Shown here piece after piece: positions 63,679 to 64,000 of a DNA stretch of 64,000 nucleotides. The notes beneath the pieces were generated by a model. It was given only the letters and a program-made list of their open reading frames with translations, had not been told where the DNA came from and searched no databases. Both the position numbers and the translations under genes were made by a program. Within the stretch, counting starts at the first letter, position 1. The number at the start of each line of letters is the position of its first letter. The stretch is from Marinobacter nitratireducens (GTDB lineage Bacteria > Pseudomonadota > Gammaproteobacteria > Pseudomonadales > Oleiphilaceae), in contig NZ_ANIE01000002.1 of assembly GCF_000708045.1 (NCBI RefSeq), positions 62,001-126,000 on the forward strand. The letters are read 5' to 3'.

Positions 63679-64000
63679 GATTCGCCTCTGCGATTGGTAA
63701 TGGATTCGGGCAGCTCGGTGGCAAACTCTTTACCCACATCAATAAGCATGACGTCACGCAGAATATTGCGACCTATGAGTACCTCGTGGGTCAGGTTTGC
63801 CCGGTCAGTCAGTGTAAATTCGGCGACCTGCTCGTGGTCACCAATGGCAAACTGGAGTTCCACAACCACCCGACGTTCCGCCTCGTCTGCACTGGCCTGA
63901 ATGACTTTGACCCGGCGGGAGATCTCCTTTTCCATGGTCACCAGTTCGTTGGTTCCGCGAACGGGTACATCGAACCTGACCCAATTGTTCCCATCCCGCT
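63675..64000 (-). CDS. Retropepsin-like 'ATP-dependent zinc protease' (RimB-type), 5' end outside window
   Basis: About 108 codons are visible. Reading from the window edge: NNWVRFDVPVRGTNELVTMEKE, a beta-sheet protein with VVVELQFAIGDHEQVAEFTLTDR and VLIGRNILRDVMLIDVGKEF, as in the Zn_protease/retropepsin-like family PF05618 (Asp-protease fold). The active-site Asp motif (DTGA-like) should be in the missing N-terminal part. The family is usually adjacent to ATP-grasp ligases, as here. Confidence 0.78.
   Translation of the reverse strand, partial: RDGNNWVRFDVPVRGTNELVTMEKEISRRVKVIQASADEAERRVVVELQFAIGDHEQVAEFTLTDRANLTHEVLIGRNILRDVMLIDVGKEFATELPESITNRRGES

Overview
The window reads as chromosome of a marine or halophilic gammaproteobacterium, most likely Marinobacter or a close relative. 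The evidence is its GC-rich coding sequence, the thrS-infC-rpmI-rplT-pheS-pheT-ihfA-merR order, a nadK to pepN block that I recall from Pseudomonas, and many genes for acyl-CoA and fatty-acid metabolism, TRAP and BCCT transport and osmoadaptation. This is judged from protein content only; no database search was run. I saw no prophage, insertion sequence or CRISPR array.

Layout. 1-2.3 kb: the 5' part of a PhzF-family gene with a small partner, divergent from a MocR-type regulator. 2.3-7.7 kb: a FixL/FixJ-like two-component system divergent from an acyl-CoA synthetase and an NCS2-like permease. 7.9-11.7 kb: a ferritin-like metal hydrolase, a DegV protein, an unknown 344-aa protein and a LysE exporter. 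11.7-17.5 kb: fdxA, mutS, pncC, recA with a LexA box, a flavodoxin-like protein and a PilZ protein. 17.8-22.5 kb: a LonB-like protease and a second two-component pair. 22.5-28.3 kb: a MaoC dehydratase, two AraC regulators, tRNA-Asp, a 28-codon acidic ORF and fadH. 28.4-36.7 kb: a coiled-coil protein, nadK, a metallophosphatase, a rhomboid, DUF1315, DUF2797 and pepN. 36.8-41.9 kb: a DUF1329 / YCF48-like / RND export-type cluster. 42.1-45.8 kb: a TAXI-TRAP transporter. 45.9-53.3 kb: the translation operon thrS to ihfA and a MerR-like gene. 53.4-57.5 kb: DUF2892, a Crp/Fnr regulator, a queuosine-tRNA mannosyltransferase-like protein, a lone substrate-binding protein, a broken sensor, a rhombosortase and tRNA-Pro. 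57.6-64 kb: a membrane-anchored glutamate synthase-like protein, a BCCT transporter, and an ATP-grasp ligase / 7TM-transglutaminase / retropepsin-like trio.

Most notable. (1) Between the rhomboid and DUF1315 genes, the minus strand carries a promoter overlapped by a 17/19 match to the Fur box. About 87 nt downstream lies a perfect terminator hairpin with a T-run. Both flanking genes are on the plus strand, so this looks like an unannotated Fur-repressed small RNA of the PrrF/RyhB type. (2) At 56.6-57.4 kb a sensor-kinase gene is cut to its first transmembrane/sensor segment and runs into a rhombosortase gene. The junction carries a perfect 14-bp inverted repeat that buries the rhombosortase start codon. 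(3) Several palindromic operator candidates lie in divergent or leader regions. One sits at a class-II activator distance between the Crp/Fnr gene and DUF2892. Another is a hairpin whose stem contains the Shine-Dalgarno of the LysE gene.
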